From positions 17,462,725 to 17,526,724 of the forward strand of contig JAPWDM010000001.1 in NCBI GenBank assembly GCA_035578155.1: a stretch of 64,000 nucleotides of DNA. The letters are read 5' to 3'. The number at the start of each line of letters is the position of its first letter. Within the stretch, counting starts at the first letter, position 1. The notes beneath the pieces are model-generated. The model was not told where the DNA came from. It worked only from the letters and a program-made list of their open reading frames with translations, and did no database searches. The position numbers were made by a program, and so were the translations under genes. Source of the DNA: Brachynemurus nebulosus (taxonomy: Eukaryota > Arthropoda > Insecta > Neuroptera > Myrmeleontidae). Below are positions 13,520-27,079 of the stretch, in pieces.

Positions 13520-13636
13520 AATATTATTTTCGGTTTCTAGGGACCTCAAAACAAATTTCTGCCATAGTCCCGGACTCAAGTGGCGTTACGACAGTGGCTG
13601 TAATAGCTGAATTCCATTCTGGAAATTCGCTAAAAC
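13206..13636 (+). mobile_element. TA-core element copy 1
   Basis: It runs from TACCCCTGTCGCAGCATCC through TTCGAGAGTTATCGTGCGGA, (CATA)n/(TA)n at 13441-13515, TTCGGTTTCTAGGGACCTC and CTGGAAATTCGCTAAAA. Both family ends are present. It lies within older GC-rich hAT-like relics. Confidence 0.85.
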
Positions 13637-14081
13637 GCAGTTTTCAATTCCAAATTTTGCCGCCCGGGGCCGGGAGATATTTATATCAATAAATTCTGCA
13701 AAAAACTAAATATAAATTTTAACTATGGTACAAGCGCTGGGAAATAAAAAAAAATACTTTATCATTGATTTCATTAATATAAATAGTTAAAACTGTTGTT
13801 GAAGACAAGAATTTTTCTTGTGAAAAACCTCGAATTTCGCAAACAAGAATCAAATCAATATATTTGAACCCCTATTAAGCCCCCGTGCATCTACAAATCT
13901 GGATTCTTTGTGTCACATCCACCACTGAGAGTTTCTCGAGTCATATCTCTCATTAATCATGATGTTTTTTATTTAGACACTTTTTATTTACATCCAGTAC
14001 CCCCACTCCAACCGTATACGCGCCTGGCGCCAGTACATCGTTAGAAATGATATTATTTCAATAAGAAGCCCTAACGAATAA

Positions 14082-14236
14082 TACCCCTGTTGCAGCATCC
14101 TGCATAACATAAGGAATTCCCAATTACAGAAGCGACTTATAAATTTTAGTGAATATCATTTTCGGGTTCTAGGGACGTTTCTATCATAGTTCTGGCTTCA
14201 AGTTTTACCAAAACAGTGGCTGTAATAGCTGAATCT
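14082..14236 (+). mobile_element. TA-core element copy 2, internally deleted, no TA array
   Basis: Left end TACCCCTGTTGCAGCATCC is joined after ~50 bp to TTTTAGTGAATATCATTTTC and the right-end region GTGGCTGTAATAGCTGAAT. The TA array and its left flank are missing. Confidence 0.75.
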
Positions 14237-14276
14237 CTAAAAACAAAATCATTTTAAAATCAACTTCCGCAATCAC

Positions 14277-14813
14277 TAGGGCTTGGAATACCAGTGTCTT
14301 TTTATAATACCGGTATTTATTCGGTATTAGCATTTAAAATACCGGAATTCCGGTATTTCGGTATTTTTTCGGTATTGAATGAAGATAGTATAGAAAAAAG
14401 GAAAAAATATTAAAAATCATTTAATAAAATTAATTAGTAACAGTAATAATAACAAACTACATCATCATTGGATTTTAAAAATTTAAATACATAATTTTGT
14501 ATTTTTTCTTATAGAAAAATACTTAAAAATATTCCAAAATTATGAAAAAATATGAATAAGTATAAGATATCTGGTCATCTGCACATATGGAAAACATTAA
14601 GCAAAACTAAAGACATTGTAATAAAATTTATGTTGTAAATCTAACGTAAAAAAAAAAATATTCAAAATATGTAACATATAAAGTATTTGATTTTGTTAAT
14701 ACTGAAACCGAAATACCAGTATTTGAAATTTTAATACCGGTTTTACAAAACGTTTAAAAAATTCCGGTATTCCGGTTTTTCGGTAGTACCGGAATATCGG
14801 TATCCAAGTTCTA
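14277..14813. mobile_element. hAT MITE with exact 8-bp TSD, CCGGTATT-rich
   Basis: The ends are TAGGGCTTGGAATACC and GGTATCCAAGTTCTA. The duplicated target GCAATCAC is at 14269-14276 and 14814-14821. Both subterminal regions are packed with ACCGGTATT-type words in inverted order, which may be transposase binding sites. It is 537 bp and non-coding. Confidence 0.9.
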
Positions 14814-15384
14814 GCAATCACCCTTTAAAAAATCAAAATTACACTGCAGAATACTGCAGAATACATTTTTCTTGTACTAAATCATTGAAAACGCGGAAAA
14901 AACACAAAATGATTGATTCATATTAATTTAAAATAGCACATTAATAACAAATTCTGACGATTGTAGATTGTAGTTTGTTATGAGATAAAAAGATGTGGGG
15001 GCGTATACAATACAGTATACAGTACAAATGAATATTCTGTAAATCGATACTTGAATAATAAATTTATTATTATGTATGATAATTATTTAGAGATATCAGA
15101 CCCAGGGTTGGCACGACTAAATAGGCAAAGACTAGGGCCCCAGAAAGCGCGGGACGCTTTTATGTATTTTTTATGTCAAAAAGGTTGATCGGAAACATTG
15201 TATCTAGAAAAGTATATAAGTAAGAAAGGGGTCAGTTAACCATTTTTTAATTATCTCTATGATTTTTTATTAAAATATTCTTTTAATGCTCAAAAAAGGG
15301 TCGATGTTTATCCGCATTACATTGTTGGTCAAGTGGTTAGAAAACGACATTTCATATTACACGATCTAATGTTATTCCAATTAA

Positions 15385-15843
15385 CACTATGAGGCCCGAG
15401 CACTTTCACAGCAAACTTCCCTGGAAGCCGGCAATATTTGAAAAAAAATTTTAGATAAACAAATACATAAAATAAAATGATTCAAACACTGAATAGATTC
15501 AATACCGTTCAACATTTACATATGTGTAAAACTGTAAACATACAGTCATAAACGCACACATAAACGTGATATGTACATACTACATAATTATACAATGACT
15601 ACATTTAAATCAATTTTATTTAAAAACATAAATTATATTTTTTATACATTTTTTGTTTATCTTGAAATGTTTTATACGTTTTATATTTTATACGTACATA
15701 GAAACCAAAAGAGTAGTGTGTGTTGGTATGTATTTGTGTGTGTATTCAACTCACTAATCAATTAATCAATGATCATTGATCGCGGTCGGCCTCTGGGGAT
15801 GTTTTGTTTGGTTTCGGATGCCGAAGCCATGGGACTGAAAGTG
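15385..15843. mobile_element. piggyBac-like MITE with TTAA target duplication
   Basis: Ends CACTATGAGGCCC and GGGACTGAAAGTG are flanked by TTAA at 15381-15384 and 15844-15847. A related sequence at 16261-16320 has the same flanks and a single TTAA (16291-16294), i.e. an empty site. A second copy in reverse orientation is at 28347-28789. It is 459 bp and non-coding. Confidence 0.92.
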
Positions 15844-15874
15844 TTAATGACGGAAATGATTCCAGGGTATAACA

Positions 15875-16105
15875 AATCTATTCAGAAATAAAAAGACAGT
15901 TTTTACTTTACTAATACCACTTTATTTAATGTTTTAAATGTCTGTGACATGCTTCGGCCCGTTTGGCCATTGACGAAGTGTTCGTCAATGGCCATAGGGG
16001 CCATAGGACATTTAAAACTTAAACATAGGGCCATAGGACATTTAAAACTTTAAATAAAGTGGTATTAGTAAAGTCAAAACTGTCTTTTTATTTCTGAATA
16101 GATTT
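15875..16105. repeat. foldback repeat with an internal hairpin
   Basis: AATCTATTCAGAAATAAAAA (15875 on) is the complement of the sequence ending at 16105. The arms are ~70 bp. Between them lie the stem GGCCATTGACGAA/TTCGTCAATGGCC and a short direct repeat of GGGCCATAGGACATTTAAAA. Confidence 0.8.
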
Positions 16106-17397
16106 ATTATAGCCTGGAATAATTGCGAAAATGACTCCAGGCTACAAGAATTTCATTTACAATTAAAGAATTGCTTTTAAACATTTCTCTAATCCTCAAA
16201 AAAGTGTCGATGTTTATCTGCATTATCTACAGGGTCGGCGAAGTGGTCGGAAAACGACATTTCATATTACACGATCTAATGCTATTCCAGTTAATGACGG
16301 AAATGATTCCAGTCTACAAGAATGACGTACGAAAGACTGGTAAGCTTGGCAACAATATCAATTGAACAAGAATTAGTGTAAACCATCGGACTATAGGAAG
16401 AGTAAAATATATAATCTTCAGTTTTTTTTTGTTTTCTGTTTTATTATACATTATTTTCTCTATTCTTTTGTTTTGTTGTTTTTATTATTATTTTTTTTTT
16501 TTATTATTTATTAATATGTACCTAAATAATTTATAGTAAATAAATAAGCATTAAGTACTGATTTAATTGTATTAATATACTTTGTGAAAAACTTTTACAC
16601 GTTAAAAGTTGAAGATTCATTGTATAACTTTTAACTGTTATTTTGTTTAAATAAGTAGTGTTTATCAAGTTTAGGGGCGCCAAAGATATTTCGCCTAAGG
16701 TGCCAAATAATCTTGCGCCGGCTCTGATCAGACCATCAGGGGCATGTGTCTTTCAGAACAATATGATAGGTAATAAGATAATGTATAATACATATTTTAG
16801 AACTTTTAATAATTACATAAAATTATAAAGTTATTAAAAAAGTAAATCAAAAAACCCGACTGCGTAAAAAAGGCGAAATAAAAAGATGGGGACAAGATGA
16901 AACAAAAAAAGGAAAATCAATAAAAAAGTAATGCAGTCGGAGGCATTAGGAGATGAATTTCCAAAAATTCCTTAATATTCATCTACGTTACCTTGGGTCC
17001 TTTTTGGAGTCCCTGCACTCTAGTAACCAATTTGAACAAAACGTTAACTTTTTCAAAATCTCTATAATATTTGAGTAAACTTTGATTAATATTTGTCTTA
17101 GGGATATTTTTAACCTTTAATATGCAGTTTACGGAACATAGGGAATTTCTTATCCACCTGTGAAAGAATTTTTGAAATGGGTTGGATAGTTCTCGTGATT
17201 ATAGCTTAAATTAAGAAACTAATAAACTAATACACTAGCAAACTCATAAACTTTACTTCTACAAAATAAATGATTAATATATTTAGTGAAATGCTCAATT
17301 AAAGCACCTATTAAAATATAAATTGGGAATGTATGTGACTGACTATCAATCAAGTGTTAAGTACCTATCTAGTTATAGGTAAAATTATCCAAACTTA

Positions 17398-17540
17398 GTC
17401 TGACGTCATTAAACAAATAAAGCAAAATTAGACGGACCAAATTTTCTGTCTCTTTTCCTTTTTGTTATTTTTATATTAAAGTAACTATAGTAACTTAATA
17501 TATACGTTTAATTTTGCTTCATTTGTTAATGACGTCAGAC
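17398..17540. repeat. inverted repeat GTCTGACGTCATTAA...
   Basis: GTCTGACGTCATTAAACAAA at 17398 pairs with the complement ending at 17540, with ~35-bp arms and a ~75-bp loop. It is MITE-like. Confidence 0.78.
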
Positions 17541-17915
17541 CGACTTTAGTTAATTTGACCTACAACACGAACACCTATAGTTAGTTTACCGCATTTGATT
17601 AAGCTGACTGTTCACAAGAGCAAAAACAAGATGATAGCCTGGTGTCTTCGTATGACGTTGATCGCAAAGTTAAGAAAAATATGGGACGCTAGCCTGATCT
17701 TCTCATCCCGGCACCGAATATGCTAAAGACGCCCCTATCTGTGCAGTAAAATTTTTAAAATTATTTTATGTTTAATGCAACTATAACTGCATAACATACC
17801 CTTGTAGAAACCAACTTCTTCACTCTATACGGAAATATATCGAAAAAAGTGATTTGAATCTAATACACATTAAGTTCGAGGATTCTTGTATACTAATATT
17901 CTATGCATATAATAA

Positions 17916-18240
17916 TACCCCTGTCGCAGCATCCTGCATAACATAGCGAATTTCCGTTTATAAAAGTTAGTTTTTCTCGGAAACTAGTTGACATAGAACA
18001 ATAGTTTAAAGACCTTTTTTATGTAATTTTTCCTCCCCTTTTAAATGGTGTAAAAAAATTTCGCAAAAATTGTTGATTAAGTGGAAATTTTGGCCAAAAA
18101 CTAATTTTTTGCAAGAACAAAAACCATGTTCCTGGCATCCGATGTGTCTGGTTAACGAACTCGTCCAACGGTTTGGAACTTCCAATATTCTCACCAAATT
18201 TCGTAAACTTAGGACATTCCGTTCGAGAGTTATCGTGCGG

Positions 18241-18323
<83 letters not shown>

Positions 18324-18443
18324 AGCGAATATTATTTTCGGTTTCTAGGGACCTCAAAACAAATTTCTGCCATGGTCCCGGGCTCAGGTCGCGTTATGAC
18401 AGTGACTGTAATAGCTGAATTCCATTCTGGAAATTCGCTAAAA
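17916..18443 (+). mobile_element. TA-core element copy 3, full length
   Basis: It has both ends, the CCAACGGTTTGGAACTTCC segment, GTGCGGACACAC then (CA)n(TA)n at 18241-18320, and the right-hand segment to CTGGAAATTCGCTAAAA. At ~528 bp it is the best reference copy in the window. Confidence 0.88.
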
Positions 18444-18522
18444 ATGAACGTAAGTATAAAAACTGTATTTTTCTAATTAAAATATAGGTGAACTGCAGTG
18501 AACTGTTAACAATAAAAGACTC

Positions 18523-18659
<137 letters not shown>

Positions 18660-19600
18660 CATAGAATCGCTTCAAGGCATTTGAAAAAAATAAGGCTGTT
18701 TTATACGGGCATGTATATATAGGCATTCTTTTCTACTTCAAGTTTTTCCAACTTCATTTATAGTTTCTTCAGAATACAATAAGCAACTTTACCCTAGTTT
18801 TGATACACAGCTTAACCAATTATTATTAGAAATGATGACAACATATTTCATTATGATCCAATCAGAATATTGTATAGTGTATACGTAATTTAGTTGTCTA
18901 TAGTAATTTGTAAGTTGGCATATTGTTCTGGAGTTTTGTTGAAAGAAGTGTAGATGTTATTATTGCTTATTTAAAACATTCGAGTAAATGAAAACCACCA
19001 ACTATAAAATAAAAATATCAATCAAGAGTTGAGCGTTTTCAGAGCTATATTAAGGGGAGATTTGCCAAAAAAAACATCAAAAACTTTTATTATTATTTTT
19101 TTTATATAACTATTCAAATAAATATTTTGGCTTGTGTCTCTCGTGTGGCTTCACATTTTAAAAGTGTAATAAAAAAAAAAAAATTGACCTTTTTCGAGAC
19201 CGTAATAAATTTTATGACTTATTTTGGTAAAAATATTTTATCCTTTTAAATTTTTCAGTATTTTTAAATTGTGTTAAAAAAAAGTTTAAGTTTTATATGG
19301 ATTTATATGTAACGAAGCAAAAAATCATAGATCCTTGATATTGCTTGCATTAAAGTTGGGAATTTCAAAATGCCAATTAGATTATGAACTTTATTTTATC
19401 GGCTGATCATGATTTACATCCCGCGGTTGAAAAAGATCGACCCAACCCTAAAATTGCAACTCAACACAAAAACTAAAAAGGGAAACACACGAATAGCATC
19501 CCGTGGTCAATATTTTATTGCTTTTATGTATGTGGTTACAACACATAATTATGTTACAAATAAATACATGCATGCAATTTATTCAGTTATTTTAGATCAT
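18660..19600. other. gene-free AT-rich DNA
   Basis: Nothing bounded was found. The frame at 19409 overlaps Helitron-like monomers and is not a gene. Confidence 0.45.
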
Positions 19601-20460
19601 GTGTTAGATCAGGATAAATAGTGTCTCTGTGTGTACTAAATTTCATCGACTTCGATTTAGTTAGTTGGATGTGATTTAGCAGTTGATTTTGTTTCCACCG
19701 GGAACCTTCAATCGGGATAAAACTATCCTATGTATTATTATTGCTATTGCATTCACTATGAATTTCCATAACCATTTCAACACATTTTTATAATATAACT
19801 AAGTCTGACCCGCGGCTTCACCCGCATTGAATTAACCTCTCCCCTTTTGTGTCTCCCCTTCTTCCCCCGGAAACCTTCAATCGGGATTAAACTATCCCGA
19901 CTAAAACTATTTCAAAATTATTACTATATGTGTTCATAGTAAATAACATTTGTATATTAAATTTTATCAAATTCGATTCAGTCATCCTACAGGAACCTTT
20001 AATCAGGATAAGATTAGCCTATGCGTTAACTCAGGATTAATCATGTCTATGTATCAAATTTTATCAAATTCTATTTAATTATTTGGACATGATTTTGGAA
20101 TTTATTTTGCAACTCCTGGGAACATTCAGTCGGAATAGAATTATTCTACGTGTTATTAAAATTCTAGCTACATGTGCTCATAGTAAATAGTGTCTCTATA
20201 CTATATTTAATCGAATTCGGTTCAGTCATCCCACAGGAACTTTTAGTCGGGATAAGATTATCCTATTTGTTAACTCAGGATAAATAATGCCAGTGTATCA
20301 AATTTCATCGAATTGAGTTTTGTTTTTTGGGGTGTGTTTGAATAATTGTTTTTGTATCCCTCAAGAACTTGCAACCGGGATAAAATTTAGCCCATGTGTT
20401 AATTTAGAGTATAAGGAGTGTGTATAGAAAATTTTTTTAAAATCGGTCCAACCGTCCAAT
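19600..20460 (-). repeat. Helitron-like degenerate tandem monomers
   Basis: The sequence CTGACCCGCGGCTTCACCCG at 19805 is the reverse complement of the Helitron-like 3' end at 43245-43265. About 150-bp monomers with AATCGGGATAA and TTCATCGAATT words follow to 20460. Similar monomers also precede it from ~19600. The 5' end is not found. Confidence 0.6.
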
Positions 20461-20484
20461 CGGTCCAATCGGTCCAACGATCCT

Positions 20485-20570
20485 GTTCGTTGGTCTAATG
20501 GCGAAGACACTTGGCTAGTTACCGGGAGATCCTGTGTTCGATTCTTGGCCGATCCGGATAATTTTTTCAG
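20485..20570 (+). repeat. possible tRNA-derived SINE head
   Basis: TTGGTCTAATGGCGAAGACA resembles a pol III A box. Thirty-odd bases on, GAGATCCTGTGTTCGATTCT resembles a B box with a tRNA variable region. Acceptor and T stems do not pair well, so it is not a functional tRNA. Confidence 0.4.
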
Positions 20571-20596
20571 TCACTTTGTGATTTTTAATTTTAATG

Positions 20597-20837
20597 TTTC
20601 TACGTGTAAATTAATACTTTATCTTGTTTATAGAAGCAACTTCTATTGAAATTGTGAGGTTTTGAGCGTTTTCAGTTATGTTTTTTCGATGAAACTTTTT
20701 TTATGCGGTCCGGATCCATCGCATAAAAAAAGTTTTGTTTACAATCTGGTTTTTATAGCTATTTATGAAAAATAAATATATTTTTTATGCGATTTTTTTA
20801 TGTGGTCCCTATCTATCGTACAAAAAAGGATCAACTG
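20597..20837. mobile_element. half copy of the CGCATAAAAA MITE family
   Basis: It matches the second half of 56937-57474, from TTTCTACGTGTAAATTAA to GGATCAACTG. The other half is missing, and a tRNA-like segment and Helitron-like repeats lie on that side. Confidence 0.75.
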
Positions 20838-20839
20838 TA

Positions 20840-22418
20840 AACATTAAATTCAAAAATGAGCTGAGTATAAATGACGCTAAGTCGACACTGCGAGATTTTT
20901 CCACCTTGATGGTTCCGGGGGTTTTGAAATCCCCAGTGAATTAAAATCAAAACATCAAGAATTTTCTGGAAATAGACATATACAGTTATGGCACTACCTA
21001 GAATCTAAGAAAAAAATAAAAAACACCCGAGAAATCGCATTTTGAAAATAAATAATCAAAAATTATCGTTTTTTCTCGACTATAAACAGTCGTAATTTTG
21101 AAAATATATTACTTAACCAAAAGATCCTAGTTCCTGCCAAAATGACGGTGTCAGTATGGATGAGGAATAATATGCACTTTGATTTATGTCGATACCTCAC
21201 ATACTTTTTGAGATACACGAGGAACCATGTCAAAAAACATACTTTCGAGAAAAACAATTTAGTTTTTTTTTTTTTAAATTGAATTATAGTAAAGTGCGCG
21301 CACTTAAATGCCCATAACTTTTTAATTTTTCATTTTTTAAAAATAAAATTTTAGGAAAATATTCTCAACGCCTTAAAAAACGTAATTATTGAGGAAAAAA
21401 ATTGATTTCAATTTTTTTTAGCGAATCTCTCCCTAAAAAATAAATTTTAAGTTATGTTTTTCGAATTTGATCATTTTCTGTTACCTTAGCAAAAAGATTC
21501 GGGATAGGACAAGATTTTATCTATCAATTCGATCTCTTTGTTGAATTTGAAAGAATTTCTGATTAACATAATATGAAGCATATGAAGTTGATAAATTTTA
21601 AACCAGTTTTTAAAAATTTTTAGATGATTTTGTTTTATAATATTTACGTAAATTTTTCTGAAAAGACAACAAATTCTTTAACCTTCGCAAGCAATCTTAT
21701 ATGTAGGTATCAAAGAATTAAAACAAAAAGGGTACGTTGTGTCGAATCATTGCCGAATATTCTTATTAACGGATGCATAAACTCACCTGTACTGCGTGGC
21801 GTTTATAATTTATATTTTACAACCTTTTAAGTTAAAATGTTATTAAATTTAAAATAATGCAATTGTACAGAAGTTACTATAAAATTTTCAAAATAGTGAA
21901 AGTTAAAAATGACTTTTAAGAATACATACACAATAGGGTAATTAGTCTAGTCGACAAAATTATCTTCAATTTACATTTTAAATGTTAATTACATGTATAC
22001 TATCGATTGATTTTTTGAACAATTTGTATTTATAACAATCATTATAAATATTTAAATATTGTATGATTGTTATTTATTAGGTGTATTTGTACTATTATTT
22101 AGTTGGTAACTTGGTAATTAAGCAAAACAATTAGAATTGAAAATGTGTACTAATGAATCATTAATGTTATTAAATAAAATATTATTTTCATTATTGGGAA
22201 AAACACATACATACTTATATAAAATACCTGCTAGAGGGTATACATACAGGATCAAATAACAGTGAGCCCAGTGAGCTTTGTGTTTATATTGTTTTTGAAT
22301 TGTGTTTTATCAACTACACATTAATATGTACTACTTTTAGACTAGCTTGAGGGCGCGGATGAGTGGTCAAAATTTTCGCCCGCAATTTGTTTCTATAATC
22401 TTGTTCTATAATAGATAG
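20840..22418. other. gene-free AT-rich DNA
   Basis: No element ends or coding were recognised. Confidence 0.45.
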
Positions 22419-22420
22419 TA

Positions 22421-22939
22421 CAGCTGATCCTTTTTTTTGTGCGGTAGACAAAAAATCGCACAAAAAAAATATATTCAAAAATATCATAAATAGCTATAAA
22501 AAGTATAGTTCGATCCAGATTGTACAAAAAACTTTTTTATGTGGTTGGTCGGGACTGCATAAAAAAGGTTTCATCGAAAAAACATAACTCAAAACGCTCA
22601 AAATTTAGAAATTTGCTTAGAAGTTGCTTTTATAAACAAGATAAAGCATTAATTTACACGTAGAAACATTTTATTTCAATTTTATAATATTATGAAAATT
22701 TTTCAAATACATGTGTAAAAAAATTAAATGATGCAATAACTTATGTTCTTCTACAATGTATTGATTAAATGCTTAATAACCGTTAAAAAGTATTTTTATC
22801 AAAGAAAGTTATTATAGTAAATGCTTAAGTTTCTTACTGTCTCTTGATTTTGATTTATATTATGCATTTTAATGGCCATTTTTTTAAAAACCGCATAAAA
22901 AATCGCACAAAAAAGGACTGCATAAAAAGAGTTCTGCTG
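22421..22939. mobile_element. TA-target MITE rich in CGCATAAAAA words, copy 1
   Basis: Ends CAGCTGATCC and GAGTTCTGCTG have TA on each side (22419-22420, 22940-22941). Its interior matches the reverse complement of 56937-57474. Multiple TTTTATGCGGT/CGCATAAAA words lie near both ends and inside. Confidence 0.82.
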
Positions 22940-23393
22940 TACCTACTTATTATAAAAGTTATGTTGCCACCTAGCAACTATTGTTAGTCAGATTTTGTTT
23001 AAACCAAAATTGTTTATACGAATAAGAAAGAGAAACGTTTCTTTTTAAGTATATTATTCTTTGATACAATCCCCCACTTTTTTTTGCATATTTTCAAAGT
23101 TTTTTGAAGGAAGGAAAATTGTACGATACAGGGATCGCTGATTAAAAAAATATAACACACCCATAATAAATAACTCAGATTACCCGAAACGAGACTTTAA
23201 ATTTTAAACTCGTTTTTCTCGAAACTATGTTTTTTGAAACGGTTGACATGATATCTCAAGTTCTAGTGGACTGATTTGTCGGCCTGTACATTTTTCAATT
23301 TTGACTTTTTCTTTTTTACTTTTTTGTACTTTTCAAATATTAATAAAAAAAAAAAAAAACTAATAGAGAAACTGATAGTTAAAATGTTTAAGG

Positions 23394-23524
23394 TTTTAGC
23401 GAATTTCCAGAAAGAATTCTGGAAATTCAGCTATTATGGTGTTAGCCATAGTCGAAGTTCAGCCCGAAAATATGGCAGAAATTTGTTTTGAGGTCCCTAG
23501 AGCCCAAAAATAACATTCACTAAA

Positions 23525-23604
<80 letters not shown>

Positions 23605-23890
23605 TTATGTATTTATGTATCAGCACGATAGCGCTTCAGGAAAAACTGCTAGTTTTACGAAATTTGGTGACAACGTTGGAAGTCCAAAAATCTTGGATGA
23701 GTTCTTCAGCCAAAAACGTCGGAGCTCAGGAACATGGTTTTTTGAGCATTTTTCGTGAAAATGAGTTTTTGGCCAAAATTTGCTATAATTTAAAAGTTTT
23801 TGTCAAATTTTTTTACACCATTGCAAAGACGGGAAAAAATGACATAAAAAAGGTTTTGGAACTATTATTCTAGGTTAGCTAGTTTTTGAG
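23394..23890 (-). mobile_element. TA-core element copy 4, diverged
   Basis: In reverse orientation it starts TTTTAGCGAATTTCCAG, has GAGGTCCCTAGAGCCC, the TA array 23528-23593 and GTTGGAAGTCCAAAAATCTT. The TACCCC end is lost. It is more diverged than the other copies. Confidence 0.78.
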
Positions 23891-24448
23891 AAAATAAGAA
23901 AAAAAAAAGTCAATTTATTTTCTATAATTTTAGTGTGTTTACAACTATGTTGTATGTGTATAATCATATAATGTGTATGTATGTATATAACTGCAATACT
24001 GAGATATACGTATGTGGATATACATACATACATACCTACTTATATTGGTGAAAAGATGTCTGCATCTGAATGTATTCGTGAAACAAAATCTTTATAGGAT
24101 GAATGTACCAAAAGTTGGTCAGTAAAGCCTTTTGGTACTTTTAAAATACAAAATCAATTATATAAACAACTATATATTTCAATTAATAGAGGATCTACGG
24201 ATTACTTATCAATTTTATTGTAGAATCGTTTCCAGGTAGTTCAATTCAAGTGAAATCTTGAAATAAGTAATTAAATTATAAGACTGATTAATAAACCTGT
24301 TTACTTTTTCCCTAAATCGGTCACGTGTGTCATGTTGCTAGTTTTGGATATTCTTGACCTTAAGATTGACCTACGCTAAAAAAAAGTTAACGTTTATTAG
24401 TTGCATAATATGAATACTAACATGAGTACTACTAATTGATGGCAATCA

Positions 24449-25190
24449 ATTTTTTTTTTTTAACATCCTTGTTTATCGATTATCAGTTCTAAATAGAACT
24501 ATAAATCGAGCGATGATAGAATATAACGGGAATGGTGATTACCCACTGGTAATCACTCAAAATAAATTATATACTAAATATAATATACTATTCATTAAAA
24601 GCTAAATAAATCTATATCTTAATTCTAAAATATTCTGTCGATTGAGTCTATACAAAGAGTCACTATTGTCAAGTAAGTTAAGGGCACACACATTAGGGTG
24701 ATTTTCTAGGCGATGAATGTATTTATCACTGTATCGTACTATTTCCTCACGCACTGTGGGCACTTGAAGACTGCGATGTATGTCATCGTTACGCACGTAC
24801 CACAGGGAAGCACTTATGGCTCGTAGCACTTTAGACTGAAATCGTTGCAATATTTCAATATTGCTAACACTAGCAGTACCCCAAAGTTGAATACCATAAG
24901 TCCATACTGGTTTGATAACACTTTTATAAACTAGCACTTTGTTTCTTAAGGACAACTTTGATTTATGACCTAGAAGCCAATAGTACTTAGAAAACTTAAC
25001 ATTTAGTTGCTTGCGTTTAGTCCAAATATGTTTACGCCATGTTAGTTTTCTATCTAGATGCATACCTAGATATTTAGCTTCAGTAGCTAATGGTAACACT
25101 ACATCATTCAAACTAACTGCAGGGCAGGTTCCTTTTCTCGTAGTAAATGTAACTTGCACTGATTGAATCAATAAAGAATAATTTAATTTC
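24449..25190 (-). mobile_element. jockey-type non-LTR retrotransposon, 5'-truncated copy
   Basis: The unit runs from the truncated RT end (~25190) through the 3' UTR to the poly(A) tail near 24449. The 3' UTR (24462-24595) recurs at 53334-53466, which confirms a dispersed family. I could not identify a clear target duplication. Confidence 0.82.
24602..25171 (-). pseudogene. jockey-clade LINE reverse transcriptase, C-terminal part (5'-truncated)
   Basis: The open frame encodes 189 residues matching the end of jockey-type pol. Visible landmarks are VTFTTRKGTCP, KYLGMHLDRKLTWRKHI, KPVWTYGIQLWG, EILQRFQSKVLRAI and PTVREEI. These are the RT thumb and C-terminal region; the catalytic palm (YADD box) is missing, so the copy cannot be active. 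The frame is intact to its stop, suggesting a recent 5'-truncated insertion. The first methionine is internal to the element, not a native start. Downstream on the minus strand come a 3' UTR and a poly(A) run (T-run at about 24449-24461). Confidence 0.92.
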
Positions 25191-25789
25191 TTTGATAGAA
25201 TTGGTTTAATTTTTGCCGTAAAAAGTGAACAATCCTCAAATAAAATATTAATCTGGAGACGAAAAATACTTTCTAGACGTATTTAATGTTAATAATATAA
25301 ATCTACAAAATTATTCAAAATAATCTGAAAAAGCCGAAATAAACCAGTTAGTGCTTATAATGTATCAAATTGAGGATTTTTTTAATAAAATCATCTGCTT
25401 TCAAACATGTACACATTTATAGAAAATAAATTTCTTATTTATAAGTTCTTTTAAACCGAAGTTCTCAATTTTTATGGACTAATATCCTTTGGAAACTAGT
25501 CCATAAAAATTGGGAACTTCGGTAAAAAGTTAATATAAAGTTTATAAATTTATTATTATTTAAAGAAAAAATATAGATCCAGTTTGGGTACGTCTACCCC
25601 ATGGGCTAAGAAACACTACTAGATATTTTGTTTAAATGCATTATTTGTGTCATTGATAGGTATATTGATATGGAACCAAATTTAACGACGTATATAGTAC
25701 AAAATGTATATATACGTATATCTATGTGTGTGAATGTATTTGTACCTCTAATATACATATTTTTCAAATAAGTACATCACTGTTGACAG

Positions 25790-27077
<1,288 letters not shown>

Positions 27078-27079
27078 TT

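Larger units (their letters stand above)
15103..16726. mobile_element. hAT element with exact 8-bp TSD, containing nested insertions
   Basis: The left end is CAGGGTTGGCACGAC and the right end is TTGCGCCGGCTCTG, diverged TIRs of the CAGRGCCGGCGC hAT type. ATCAGACC is present at 15095-15102 and 16727-16734. The interior holds a direct repeat (15290-15385 and 16190-16310), a piggyBac-like MITE and a foldback. No transposase coding was recognised. Confidence 0.88.

Noticed and set aside
16171..16365. A protein fragment (GEVVGKRHFILHDLMLFQL) in the hAT element
   Set aside because: It looks protein-like but is part of a non-coding tandem unit, is broken in the paralogous copy at 15290, and matches no family I know.
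20485..20570. Functional tRNA gene
   Set aside because: The A- and B-box-like words are present, but acceptor and T stems do not pair. It fits a degraded SINE head better.
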